Of a DNA stretch of 64,000 nt, positions 19,646-24,855 are shown piece by piece (the first letter of the stretch is position 1; each line of letters starts with the position of its first letter). The notes under the pieces were generated by a model. It worked only from the letters and a program-made list of their open reading frames with translations, ran no database searches and had not been told where the DNA came from. The translations under genes and the position numbers were made by a program. Source of the stretch: Chryseobacterium candidae (GTDB lineage Bacteria > Bacteroidota > Bacteroidia > Flavobacteriales > Weeksellaceae); assembly GCF_004916905.1 (NCBI RefSeq), contig NZ_SDLV01000029.1, positions 1-64,000 of the forward strand, given 5' to 3'.

Positions 19646-20660
19646 ACAGAAATTTATAGATAAATTTATGGCGGCATTCGTCCTGCTGGCCATGTTTAAG
19701 GTTGTCGGAATTGTAGCTCAGCTATTCCATGAAAGTTTCTGGAGTGTGGTAGGAACATTGGGGATTTTCTTAATTGTAGCCTTTATCATTCTTCTTGTGA
19801 TCACTTCTTTAAAAGACAAAGAACAGAACAACAGGAATTCTGCAGGAAGAAAAGGCAGCGGAAGCAGCAGTTTCTATCTGGAAAATTCACTTTTCGACAG
19901 AATCCGGAGTAAATATGAAGAACTGGCCGAAAAATACATCGCCGAAAAAGATTATAAAAAAGCAGCAAGAGTCTATATGAACCTACTGCAGGATAATTAC
20001 AGAGGTGCAAAAACACTGGAAAACGGAGGACTTTATAATGAAGCAGCTGTAGTATATCTTAAAAAACTCAATAATAAATTCGATGCTGCAGTCTGCTATG
20101 AAAAAGCAAAACAATACAAAAAAGCCATTGACCTTTACAAAGAAATGGAGCAGAAAGAAAAAGTAGGAGATCTTTATAAAGAAATCAACGATCTTAAAAA
20201 TGCCCATTATTATTACCAGATGGTAGCAGACGATTATACAGGAAATAATCAGATGGTGAAAGCTTCCCTGATTTATCGTAAAAAGATGGAAAAGCCTGAT
20301 GAGGCACAGAAAATCTTGTTGAAAGGATGGGAAGAAGATAAAGATGCTTTCAACTGCCTGAATAACTATTTTTCCAATATTTTTGATGTTAAAAAGCTGG
20401 AATCTGAAATTCTGAATTTATATGAAAAGACTCCAGCCTATAAAAAAATCACCTATCTGGAAGCGATGAAACATGAATTCAGGAAAGATCCTGAATTACA
20501 TGCGGTAACAAAGAATATAGCGTATGAAATCATTGCCGAGAAAGTAACTACCCGTTCTGAAATTGTAAACGAACTTAAATTTTTCAACCCTGATGATTCA
20601 GTGATTCTGAAAGACATCTCAAGATTCAAAACAGGAAGAAATAAAATGTTCAGGAATTAA
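19632..20660 (+). CDS. Membrane-anchored TPR-like protein, last gene of the MoxR-vWA operon
   Basis: The 342-residue protein has two N-terminal membrane helices (FVLLAMFKVVGIVAQLF and VVGTLGIFLIVAFIILLVI) followed by TPR-like helical repeats (YIAEKDYKKAARVYMNLLQ, NEAAVVYLKKLNNKFDAAVCYEKA, YKKAIDLYKEM). It overlaps the previous gene by 14 bases. The N-terminal anchor and cytosolic repeats suggest a scaffold holding a partner at the membrane. Confidence 0.65.
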   Translation: MMMNRQKFIDKFMAAFVLLAMFKVVGIVAQLFHESFWSVVGTLGIFLIVAFIILLVITSLKDKEQNNRNSAGRKGSGSSSFYLENSLFDRIRSKYEELAEKYIAEKDYKKAARVYMNLLQDNYRGAKTLENGGLYNEAAVVYLKKLNNKFDAAVCYEKAKQYKKAIDLYKEMEQKEKVGDLYKEINDLKNAHYYYQMVADDYTGNNQMVKASLIYRKKMEKPDEAQKILLKGWEEDKDAFNCLNNYFSNIFDVKKLESEILNLYEKTPAYKKITYLEAMKHEFRKDPELHAVTKNIAYEIIAEKVTTRSEIVNELKFFNPDDSVILKDISRFKTGRNKMFRN

Positions 20661-20687
20661 TTATTAAATAAGAGTTCTGCTTCATTA

Positions 20688-20706
20688 AATCAATTTTTAA
20701 TTGATT
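20688..20706. terminator. Weak hairpin after the MoxR-vWA operon
   Basis: The perfect stem AATCAATT/AATTGATT with a 3-base loop lies 28 bases after the last operon stop. No strong T run follows, so terminator function is uncertain. Confidence 0.3.
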
Positions 20707-20837
20707 CTTCATAGCTCCCTAAAAATAAATAAAATCCCTACACTTTATAGTAATTTTCTTGGGATCGTTTTGTGGCTTTGTGTATTCGAAACCTTCCCGA
20801 AATTGTGAATATTATAAAATAATATCAAAAAAGATTT

Positions 20838-20845
20838 ATCTTTGC
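20838..20845 (+). promoter_or_regulatory. -7 box of the 42-residue ORF
   Basis: TATCTTTG matches TAnnTTTG and lies 11 bases before the ATG at 20857. Just upstream, the palindrome ATATTAT-N2-ATAATAT near 20810-20826 could be an operator. Confidence 0.6.
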
Positions 20846-20856
20846 ACCAGAAAATT

Positions 20857-20985
20857 ATGACAATACAAAGAGCACATATCAATGCAGAACTATTCGAAAG
20901 TCCTTCTAATAAAGGATTATTCGGATATGATGAGATGATATGGAATGAGGCGAAATGTGCTGACTTTGGAAATTATTTACTGTAA
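20857..20985 (+). CDS. Small protein of 42 residues in its own transcription unit
   Basis: The frame reads MTIQRAHINAELFESPSNKG at its start and ends KCADFGNYLL. It has a perfect -7 box 11 bases upstream and a strong rho-independent terminator 30 bases downstream, so a short transcript is well supported even though the protein is unfamiliar. It contains one cysteine and no membrane segment. The same architecture (promoter with palindrome, tiny ORF, terminator) is repeated at 21271-21552 before the tRNA array, so the two may be related leader or sensor units. Confidence 0.5.
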   Translation: MTIQRAHINAELFESPSNKGLFGYDEMIWNEAKCADFGNYLL

Positions 20986-21015
20986 ACCCGTAAAAAATTA
21001 ATCAAAATACAACAG

Positions 21016-21051
21016 AAACGTCTCGGAAAACCGAGGCGTTTTTTGTTTTTT
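21016..21051 (+). terminator. Strong terminator after the 42-residue ORF
   Basis: A stem of about 10 pairs (AAACGTCTCGG/CCGAGGCGTTT with one G-T pair) and an AAAA tetraloop is followed by TTTTTTGTTTTTT. Confidence 0.9.
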
Positions 21052-21131
21052 AGGTCAGAAATTATTTAGAATGAAAAAAAATAACCATCAACATGAAAAT
21101 TTTTTAATCAACAATGAAACTTTAATACGAT

Positions 21132-21220
21132 AAAATAGAGTGATAAGCAACCCGGTGAGAGACAGTCATTTAGGTAATTAAAATATCTGCAAAATATTGC
21201 GGACGGAAATTCTCTATTCT
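21132..21220 (+). ncRNA. Possible structured element upstream of the array promoter
   Basis: AATAGAG at 21134-21140 can pair with CTCTATT at 21212-21218, enclosing a less AT-rich core containing CAACCCGGTGAGAGACAG. I recognise no riboswitch class in it. It may be an unrecognised RNA, a degenerate tRNA-like relic or chance. Confidence 0.2.
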
Positions 21221-21270
21221 AAAATTAATATATAATTAATTGATTGTCAATAATTTAGATTGAAAATTTA

Positions 21271-21302
21271 TTTGTGAATTCCAAAAATTCATATTTACTT
21301 TG
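21271..21302 (+). promoter_or_regulatory. Promoter of the leader ORF/tRNA array
   Basis: TTTG at 21271-21274 is followed after 20 bases by TTACTTTG at 21295-21302, close to the Bacteroidota consensus. Between them lies TGAATT-N5-AATTCA, a palindrome that could be an operator. This -7 variant TTACTTTG is the same one seen at the Ro60 gene at 34059. Confidence 0.55.
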
Positions 21303-21372
21303 CAACCGAAAATTGAAAGCAACAGGTTTTCAGGATTCAATTAAAAATAATTTAGAAACAAACAAAAATAAA

Positions 21373-21498
21373 ATGAAACAGTTACACAACATATTCAATC
21401 AATATTCAAGACTATTCGGACAGAAGCCGACAGGTGTTGCGTGTCTTCTTGAAAGTGGAATTGTGGATAAAAGGTGCTTATATACGTGGGTCAGCTAA
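21373..21498 (+). CDS. Putative 41-residue leader peptide before the tRNA array
   Basis: The frame MKQLHNIFNQYSRLFGQ...YTWVS is 41 codons long and lies between the promoter at 21271-21302 and a strong terminator at 21523-21552, with the first tRNA starting 3 bases after the T run. A longer GTG-started reading from 21274 would begin upstream of the -7 box, so it is not favoured. The order promoter, short ORF, terminator, structural RNA genes is what an attenuator looks like: reading of the peptide could decide whether polymerase proceeds into the array. No run of repeated codons is obvious. The leader role is inference. Confidence 0.5.
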   Translation: MKQLHNIFNQYSRLFGQKPTGVACLLESGIVDKRCLYTWVS

Positions 21499-21522
21499 TG
21501 ATCTCTTACGTTTAAATAGATG

Positions 21523-21552
21523 AAGCGCCTCCCGAAAAGAGGCGCTTTTTTT
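21523..21552 (+). terminator. Terminator or attenuator at the head of the tRNA array
   Basis: The perfect nine-pair stem AAGCGCCTC/GAGGCGCTT with loop CCGAAAA is followed by seven T residues. It stands 24 bases after the leader ORF and 2 bases before the first tRNA. Confidence 0.85.
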
Positions 21553-21554
21553 AT

Positions 21555-21627
21555 GGTTTCTTTAGCTTATTTGGTAAAGCGCCGGTCTGTGGAACCGGAG
21601 AACAGGGTTCGATCCCCGGAGATACCC
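21555..21627 (+). tRNA. tRNA-His(GTG)
   Basis: The acceptor stem GGTTTCT/AGATACC has one mismatch. D arm, anticodon stem CCGGT/ACCGG with loop CTGTGGA, and TTCGATC T loop are all present. The discriminator is C as expected for His, but the base before position 1 is T, so the G-1 identity base is not encoded. CCA is not encoded. Confidence 0.75.
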
Positions 21628-21636
21628 AAAGGAGAA

Positions 21637-21710
21637 AATCTCATGGCTCAATTGGATAGAGCGTCGGTTTACGACACCGAAGGTTGAAGGTTCGAGTCCT
21701 TCTGAGATTA
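21637..21710 (+). tRNA. tRNA-Arg(ACG)
   Basis: The acceptor stem AATCTCA/TGAGATT is perfect, the anticodon stem TCGGT/ACCGA carries the loop TTACGAC, and the T loop is TTCGAGT. CCA is not encoded. Position 1 is A rather than G, which is unusual. Confidence 0.8.
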
Positions 21711-21776
21711 CAAAAAAGTGAATTTTAAATTGACAAGCGAAGCGAATTGATTATTGACTATTCACGACTTTAAAAC

Positions 21777-21850
21777 AATCTCATAGCTCAAATGGTTAGA
21801 GCACCGGTCTTTTAAACCGGGGGTTGAAAGTTCAAATCTTTCTGGGATTA
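21777..21850 (+). tRNA. tRNA-Lys(TTT)
   Basis: The acceptor AATCTCA/TGGGATT pairs fully with one G-T, the anticodon stem CCGGT/ACCGG holds loop CTTTTAA, and the T loop is TTCAAAT. It shares its acceptor 5' strand and D arm layout with the Arg(ACG) gene before it, suggesting duplication. Confidence 0.8.
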
Positions 21851-21858
21851 CAAAAAAC

Positions 21859-21932
21859 GGTTCCGTAGCTCAACCGGATAGAGCATGGGTTTTCTAAACC
21901 CAGGGTTAGAGGTTCGAGTCCTCTCGGAATCA
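21859..21932 (+). tRNA. tRNA-Arg(TCT)
   Basis: The acceptor GGTTCCG/CGGAATC pairs with one G-T, the anticodon stem TGGGT/ACCCA holds loop TTTCTAA, and the T arm AGAGG/CCTCT is perfect. CCA is not encoded. Confidence 0.8.
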
Positions 21933-21938
21933 CAAAAA

Positions 21939-21995
21939 GGTTCATGGAAGTTTTCCCATCCGGCTGTCTCCCGGAAAAGAAACAGAAGTGAACCC
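21939..21995 (+). tRNA. Truncated tRNA-Asp(GTC)-like RNA lacking a T arm
   Basis: Only 57 bases long. The acceptor GGTTCAT/GTGAACC pairs throughout, a short D hairpin GGAA/TTCC follows, and the anticodon stem TCCGG/CCGGA is perfect with loop CTGTCTC. Between it and the acceptor 3' strand there are just 12 A-rich bases and no T stem-loop. It may be a degenerate gene, or a minimal tRNA mimic as in some mitochondria. Confidence 0.5.
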
Positions 21996-22000
21996 CAAAG

Positions 22001-22072
22001 CTGGAAAGATAACGGTGGTTGTTTACCCGTCTTGGACGCGGGAGGCCGCAAGTTCGAATCTTGCTTTCCAGA
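22001..22072 (+). tRNA. tRNA-Pro(TGG)
   Basis: The acceptor CTGGAAA/TTTCCAG is perfect, the anticodon stem CCCGT/GCGGG holds loop CTTGGAC, and the T arm GCAAG/CTTGC is perfect. Spacing to the previous tRNA-like RNA is only 5 bases. Confidence 0.78.
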
Positions 22073-22078
22073 CTATTT

Positions 22079-22153
22079 GTTCCATTAGCATAGAGGTAAG
22101 TGCATTCGGCTTTCTACCGAACGACAAGGGTTCGATTCCCTTATGGAATACCA
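22079..22153 (+). tRNA. tRNA-Glu(TTC), first copy, with encoded CCA
   Basis: The acceptor GTTCCAT/ATGGAAT pairs with one G-T, the anticodon stem TTCGG/CCGAA holds loop CTTTCTA, and the T arm AAGGG/CCCTT is perfect. The discriminator A is followed by CCA, so the 3' end is encoded here. Confidence 0.75.
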
Positions 22154-22155
22154 AT

Positions 22156-22229
22156 GATTTCGTAGCTCAAGTGGTTAGAGTGTCGGTCTGATACACCGAA
22201 GGTTGAAGGTTCGAGTCCTTCCGGAATTA
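22156..22229 (+). tRNA. tRNA-Ile(GAT)
   Basis: The acceptor GATTTCG/CGGAATT pairs with two G-T pairs, the anticodon stem TCGGT/ACCGA holds loop CTGATAC, and the T arm GAAGG/CCTTC is perfect. Confidence 0.8.
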
Positions 22230-22233
22230 CAAT

Positions 22234-22305
22234 GATTTTGTAGCTCAATGGCAGAGCACCGGTTTGTTAAACCGGAAGTTGAAAGTTCGAATCTTTCCAG
22301 AATCG
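22234..22305 (+). tRNA. tRNA-Asn(GTT)
   Basis: The acceptor GATTTTG/CAGAATC pairs with one G-T, the anticodon stem CCGGT/ACCGG holds loop TTGTTAA, and the T arm GAAAG/CTTTC is perfect. The discriminator is G, as in canonical tRNA-Asn. Confidence 0.8.
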
Positions 22306-22331
22306 CAGGTAACTAATTGTTAATTGTTTCA

Positions 22332-22411
22332 GGAGAAAAAGTAAAAGTTTGTCGAGAGCAGAAGATCTTTACGCCAAACACGAAAAATAGAGACAGGCTT
22401 TTCTTCTCTCC
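22332..22411 (+). ncRNA. Array hairpin RNA, copy 1
   Basis: The stem AAAAGTTTGTC/GACAGGCTTTT has 11 pairs including two G-T, and flanking GGAGA/TCTCC can extend it. The loop begins with the family core GAGAGCAGAAGATCTTTA and continues with a variable A-rich 20-base stretch. A pyrimidine-rich tail follows. The core is shared by five elements in the array. Confidence 0.6.
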
Positions 22412-22455
22412 GGATTAATTAAAAGTTAAAGAATATCATTTATAAATTTTTAGGT

Positions 22456-22516
22456 AAAATAAAGTTGGTCAGGCGCAGAAGTTCTTTATCAAATAAATGA
22501 AGACAGACTTTATTTT
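22456..22516 (+). ncRNA. Array hairpin RNA, copy 2
   Basis: The stem AAAATAAAGT/ACTTTATTTT continues into GGTC/GACAG. The loop starts AGGCGCAGAAGTTCTTTA, one base different from the family core, followed by a variable 13-base A/T stretch. A TTTTTT run overlaps the end. Confidence 0.6.
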
Positions 22517-22523
22517 TTAATCT

Positions 22524-22605
22524 GATGGTTCGCCGAAGTAGAAGAGTCGGGACGGTCTGCAAAACCGTTGTGTAAACTGAGTGGGTTTGAATCCCATAGC
22601 CATCT
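22524..22605 (+). tRNA. tRNA-Cys(GCA)
   Basis: The acceptor GATGGTT/AGCCATC pairs with one G-T, the anticodon stem ACGGT/ACCGT holds loop CTGCAAA, and the discriminator is T as expected for Cys. The variable region is longer than normal for Cys (about 13 bases) and the D arm resembles that of the Tyr gene at 22815. Confidence 0.72.
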
Positions 22606-22690
22606 CAAAGTAAAAACTATAGGAAATATAAGAATGTTTTATCAATGATCTTTTATCATCTATAGCAAAGAATATCCTTTATTAATAAAA

Positions 22691-22760
22691 GGAAAAGGCT
22701 GTCGAGCGCAGAAGATCTTTAATTAAACATTCAATATAAAGACAGACCTTTTCTTTTTTG
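22691..22760 (+). ncRNA. Array hairpin RNA, copy 3
   Basis: The stem GAAAAGGCTGTC/GACAGACCTTTTC has 12 pairs with one bulged A. The loop starts GAGCGCAGAAGATCTTTA and continues with a variable 19-base A/T stretch. It ends in TTTTTT and so could also terminate transcription. Confidence 0.65.
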
Positions 22761-22814
22761 AAAGTAAAAATGAGGAATTACTTATGAATTATTACTAATT
22801 GCTCATAAAAATCC

Positions 22815-22901
22815 GGAAGTACGCCGAAGTTGGAGAGTCGGGGCAGACTGTAAATCTGTTGCTTCATTGCTGAGTAGGTTCGAATCCTACTACTTCCACC
22901 A
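22815..22901 (+). tRNA. tRNA-Tyr(GTA) with encoded CCA
   Basis: The acceptor GGAAGTA/TACTTCC is perfect, the anticodon stem CAGA/TCTG holds loop CTGTAAA, the variable arm is long as in bacterial tRNA-Tyr, and the T arm GTAGG/CCTAC is perfect. ACCA is encoded at the 3' end. Confidence 0.82.
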
Positions 22902-22902
22902 A

Positions 22903-22973
22903 CCGCTGATAATGTAATGGCAGCATGCAGGAAATGTACTCTTGTTGTTCAGGTTCGATTCCTGGTCAGTGGC
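22903..22973 (+). tRNA. tRNA-Thr(TGT)-like with A at position 33
   Basis: The acceptor CCGCTGA/TCAGTGG pairs with one G-T, the D arm is short, and the T arm TCAGG/CCTGG pairs with one G-T. The anticodon stem CAGGA/TCTTG holds loop AATGTAC, which places TGT at 34-36. Position 33 is A instead of the near-universal T, so decoding ability is doubtful. It starts 1 base after the Tyr CCA. Confidence 0.55.
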
Positions 22974-22978
22974 TCAAT

Positions 22979-23050
22979 GCTCTATTCGTCTAACGGTGAG
23001 GACGCCTGCCTTTCGAGCAGAAAACAAGGGTTCGATTCCCTTATAGAGTA
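22979..23050 (+). tRNA. tRNA-Glu(TTC), second copy
   Basis: The acceptor GCTCTAT/ATAGAGT pairs with one G-T, the anticodon stem CTGC/GCAG holds loop CTTTCGA, and the T arm AAGGG/CCCTT is perfect. The outermost anticodon-stem pair is a mismatch. It differs widely from the first Glu gene, so the two are not a recent duplication. Confidence 0.72.
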
Positions 23051-23056
23051 CTGGAT

Positions 23057-23137
23057 GTGAATAACTGGTCAATATTGAATTGATAATAATACCATGAAAG
23101 TTCAGATTTTTTTAAAAATTGGCCAGTTACCATTCAC
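23057..23137 (+). ncRNA. Long-stem structured element within the array
   Basis: GTGAAT plus ACTGGTCAAT on the left pair with ATTGGCCAGT plus ATTCAC on the right, separated by small bulges, giving about 15 pairs. The 40-base interior is AT-rich. It has the size of a tRNA and sits in the array, but no cloverleaf can be drawn. Confidence 0.35.
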
Positions 23138-23154
23138 ACAAAAATGAAGAAAAG

Positions 23155-23219
23155 AGAAAAAGGACTGTCAAGAGCAGAAGATCTTTAGTCAATAAAAACA
23201 GACAGCCTTTTACTTTTTT
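23155..23219 (+). ncRNA. Array hairpin RNA, copy 4
   Basis: The stem AAAAGG-A-CTGTC/GACAGCCTTTT has one bulged A. The loop starts AAGAGCAGAAGATCTTTA followed by a variable 13-base A-rich stretch. A TTTTTT run follows at about 23214. Confidence 0.65.
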
Positions 23220-23242
23220 AAAATAAAATAGAATTAGGAAAT

Positions 23243-23300
23243 GAGAAAGGTTTGTCAGGCGCAGAAGATCTTTACAAACACTAACAGACAGAGCTTTCTC
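23243..23300 (+). ncRNA. Array hairpin RNA, copy 5
   Basis: The 14-base arms GAGAAAGGTTTGTC/GACAGAGCTTTCTC pair with one G-G mismatch. The loop starts AGGCGCAGAAGATCTTTA followed by a 12-base variable stretch. This copy lacks a T run. Confidence 0.65.
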
Positions 23301-23386
23301 AAACCTAGACATAATATGAGTAATAAGTAATGAGCAATAAATAATACCCATGGATTTTCATTACTAGTTAATTACCAATAAGATAC

Positions 23387-23460
23387 GCCTCTCTATTCCA
23401 ATTGGCAGAGAAAACGGCTTTAAACCCCGTAAAGTCCCAGTTCGAATCTGGGGAGAGGTA
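23387..23460 (+). tRNA. tRNA with Leu(TAA) anticodon and a short variable arm
   Basis: The acceptor GCCTCTC/GAGAGGT pairs with one G-T and the T arm CCCAG/CTGGG is perfect. The anticodon stem ACGGC/CCCGT has a C-C mismatch at its base and holds loop TTTAAAC, giving TAA. The variable region is only 5 bases, whereas bacterial tRNA-Leu has a long arm. Identity is therefore uncertain. Confidence 0.6.
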
Positions 23461-23538
23461 CAGAATATAAGTAATAAGTAAAGAGCAATGAGTAATAATG
23501 AAAATAGAAAATATTACTCATTACTCATAAAAAAGCCT

Positions 23539-23611
23539 GCGGGAATGGTGGAATGGCAGACACTCTTGATTTAGGATCAAGCTTTTGGGGGTTCGAATCC
23601 CTCTTTCCGTA
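23539..23611 (+). tRNA. tRNA-Leu(TAG) with collapsed variable arm
   Basis: The 5' half (GCGGGAATGGTGGAATGGCA) reads like a normal bacterial tRNA-Leu, and the anticodon stem CTTGA/TCAAG holds loop TTTAGGA. The variable region is only about 6 bases instead of a stem-loop, followed by a normal T arm and TTTCCGT acceptor strand. Confidence 0.68.
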
Positions 23612-23696
23612 CAAAAACATAAACGATAAGAGATTAATGATCAATGATTGCTGAGCACTTCATCAATTATCAATCAACATTTATCGATTATAAAAT

Positions 23697-23768
23697 TGAT
23701 TCATAGTGTAATTGGCAGCACACAGGATTTTGATTCCTGGAGTTTAGGTTCGAGTCCTAATGAATCAA
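23697..23768 (+). tRNA. tRNA-Gln(TTG)
   Basis: The acceptor TGATTCA/TGAATCA is perfect, the anticodon stem CAGGA/TCCTG holds loop TTTTGAT, and the T arm TTAGG/CCTAA is perfect. CCA is not encoded. U1-A72 as the first pair matches bacterial tRNA-Gln. Confidence 0.82.
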
Positions 23769-23776
23769 CAGCAGTT

Positions 23777-23847
23777 ACTCTGATAGTGTAATGGCAGCAT
23801 CTCAGTCTCCAAAACTGATGGTATCTGTTCGAGTCCGGTTCAGAGTG
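23777..23847 (+). tRNA. tRNA-Trp(CCA)
   Basis: The acceptor ACTCTGA/TCAGAGT is perfect, the anticodon stem TCAGT/ACTGA holds loop CTCCAAA, and the discriminator is G as expected for Trp. The T stem has a mismatch, so this copy may be somewhat degenerate. It is the last tRNA of the array, about 100 bases before the RNase H-like gene. Confidence 0.72.
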
Positions 23848-23948
23848 CAAAAAAATAGAAATTAGAAACTAGAAGTTAGAAAATAGAACTGCTAGTTATC
23901 ATTTATCAATTATCAACAATCATTTATGAATTAAAATAGGTAGAAAAA

Positions 23949-24434
23949 ATGGAAACGCAACAACAAACATGGCAGAATATGAATGGAAAAATTTTCCAAC
24001 ACTCTATCACACAGCTGGTAGAAGAAGCCATCATTCGCGAACAGGCTAACGGACACCGTCTGAAAGTATGTGTGGGATCAGACTCTCATGTATACGGAGA
24101 TGCCATCAGCTATGCTACGGCAGTAGTATTTATTCGTGAGGGAAAAGGAGCGTTTACCTTTATCAGAAAAGAAAGAGAAATACAGAGTATCAGTATCAAG
24201 GAGCGAATGCTGAATGAAGTCAACAAATCCGTTGAAATTGCTTACGCGATCTGTTCTGTATTGGATACTTATGGTGTGGAAATGGAGGTACACGCAGACA
24301 TTAATACCGACCCGGATTTTAAATCCAACGTAGCATTGAAAGATGCCATGGGATATATTCTGGGAATGGGATATGTGTTTAAAGCAAAACCCTTTGCTTT
24401 CGCAAGTTCCAACTGTGCTGATATGATGGTGTAA
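23949..24434 (+). CDS. RNase H-like YkuK family protein (DUF458)
   Basis: The 161-residue protein carries LKVCVGSDSHVYGDAISYATAVVFI, a typical YkuK/DUF458 start with an acidic active-site pattern of the RNase H fold (GSDSH, and DINTDPDFKSN). The C-terminal FAFASSNCADMMV also fits. YkuK proteins are predicted nucleases or RNA-binding proteins, with no firm biochemical assignment known to me. It follows the last tRNA by 101 bases and precedes the cREC and RNA ligase genes, so it is likely part of the same RNA-handling unit. Confidence 0.8.
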   Translation: METQQQTWQNMNGKIFQHSITQLVEEAIIREQANGHRLKVCVGSDSHVYGDAISYATAVVFIREGKGAFTFIRKEREIQSISIKERMLNEVNKSVEIAYAICSVLDTYGVEMEVHADINTDPDFKSNVALKDAMGYILGMGYVFKAKPFAFASSNCADMMV

Positions 24435-24470
24435 TAAATCTGGAAGCTTAAAAATCATAAAAATTAAATC

Positions 24471-24842
24471 ATGGAAAAAGCAAAAAGACTATTATTTCTG
24501 GATGATATAAGATATCCTATTGAGGCTTATCATTATACGAAACAGGATATTTTCCTCAGAAGCGACTGGCATATCGTTCGTAATTACGAGCAGTTTGTCA
24601 ACAGGATTTTGGAAAAAGGACTTCCGGAAATGATTTCTTTTGACCATGACCTTGCAGACGAGCACTATTTAAAACAGGATTCCCGGGAATTTGTTGAAAA
24701 AACAGGATACGACTGTGCCAAATGGCTGATAGAATATTGCATGGACAACTATCTGGACCTTCCAGAATTCTATTGCCACTCCATGAATCCGGTAGGAAAG
24801 GAAAATATCTTAAGCCTTTTAAAAAAATTTAAGAACAATTAA
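24471..24842 (+). CDS. Cyclic-phosphate-processing receiver (cREC) domain protein
   Basis: The 123-residue protein starts RLLFLDDIRYPIEAYHY and contains MISFDHDLADEHYL and GYDCAKWLIEYCM, plus FYCHSMNPVGKENI, which are the landmarks of the cREC family, receiver-like domains predicted to process 2',3'-cyclic phosphate RNA ends. Such ends are produced by many tRNA-cleaving toxins and must be changed before an Rnl2-type ligase can seal the break. It lies 36 bases after the YkuK gene and 13 bases before the ligase gene, which supports this role. The enzymatic activity is a family-level prediction. Confidence 0.75.
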   Translation: MEKAKRLLFLDDIRYPIEAYHYTKQDIFLRSDWHIVRNYEQFVNRILEKGLPEMISFDHDLADEHYLKQDSREFVEKTGYDCAKWLIEYCMDNYLDLPEFYCHSMNPVGKENILSLLKKFKNN

Positions 24843-24855
24843 AAACTAAAACAAA

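Noticed and set aside
21848..22191. Open frames of 67 residues on both strands across the tRNA array
   Set aside because: They run through clear tRNA cloverleafs; the frames are open by chance because tRNA sequence is GC-richer.
23057..23137. tRNA-Met(CAT) call from the ACCATGAAA segment
   Set aside because: No anticodon stem can be formed around CAT and there is no D or T arm.
22332..23300. CRISPR-like array reading of the five repeats
   Set aside because: The repeats are separated by unequal distances and by tRNA genes, form individual hairpins, and there are no cas genes in the window.
23462..23535. Structured RNA from the GAGTAATGAGCAATGAG strings between tRNAs
   Set aside because: The same simple strings occur after mqo and elsewhere in the array; they look like genome-wide filler repeats rather than a specific RNA.
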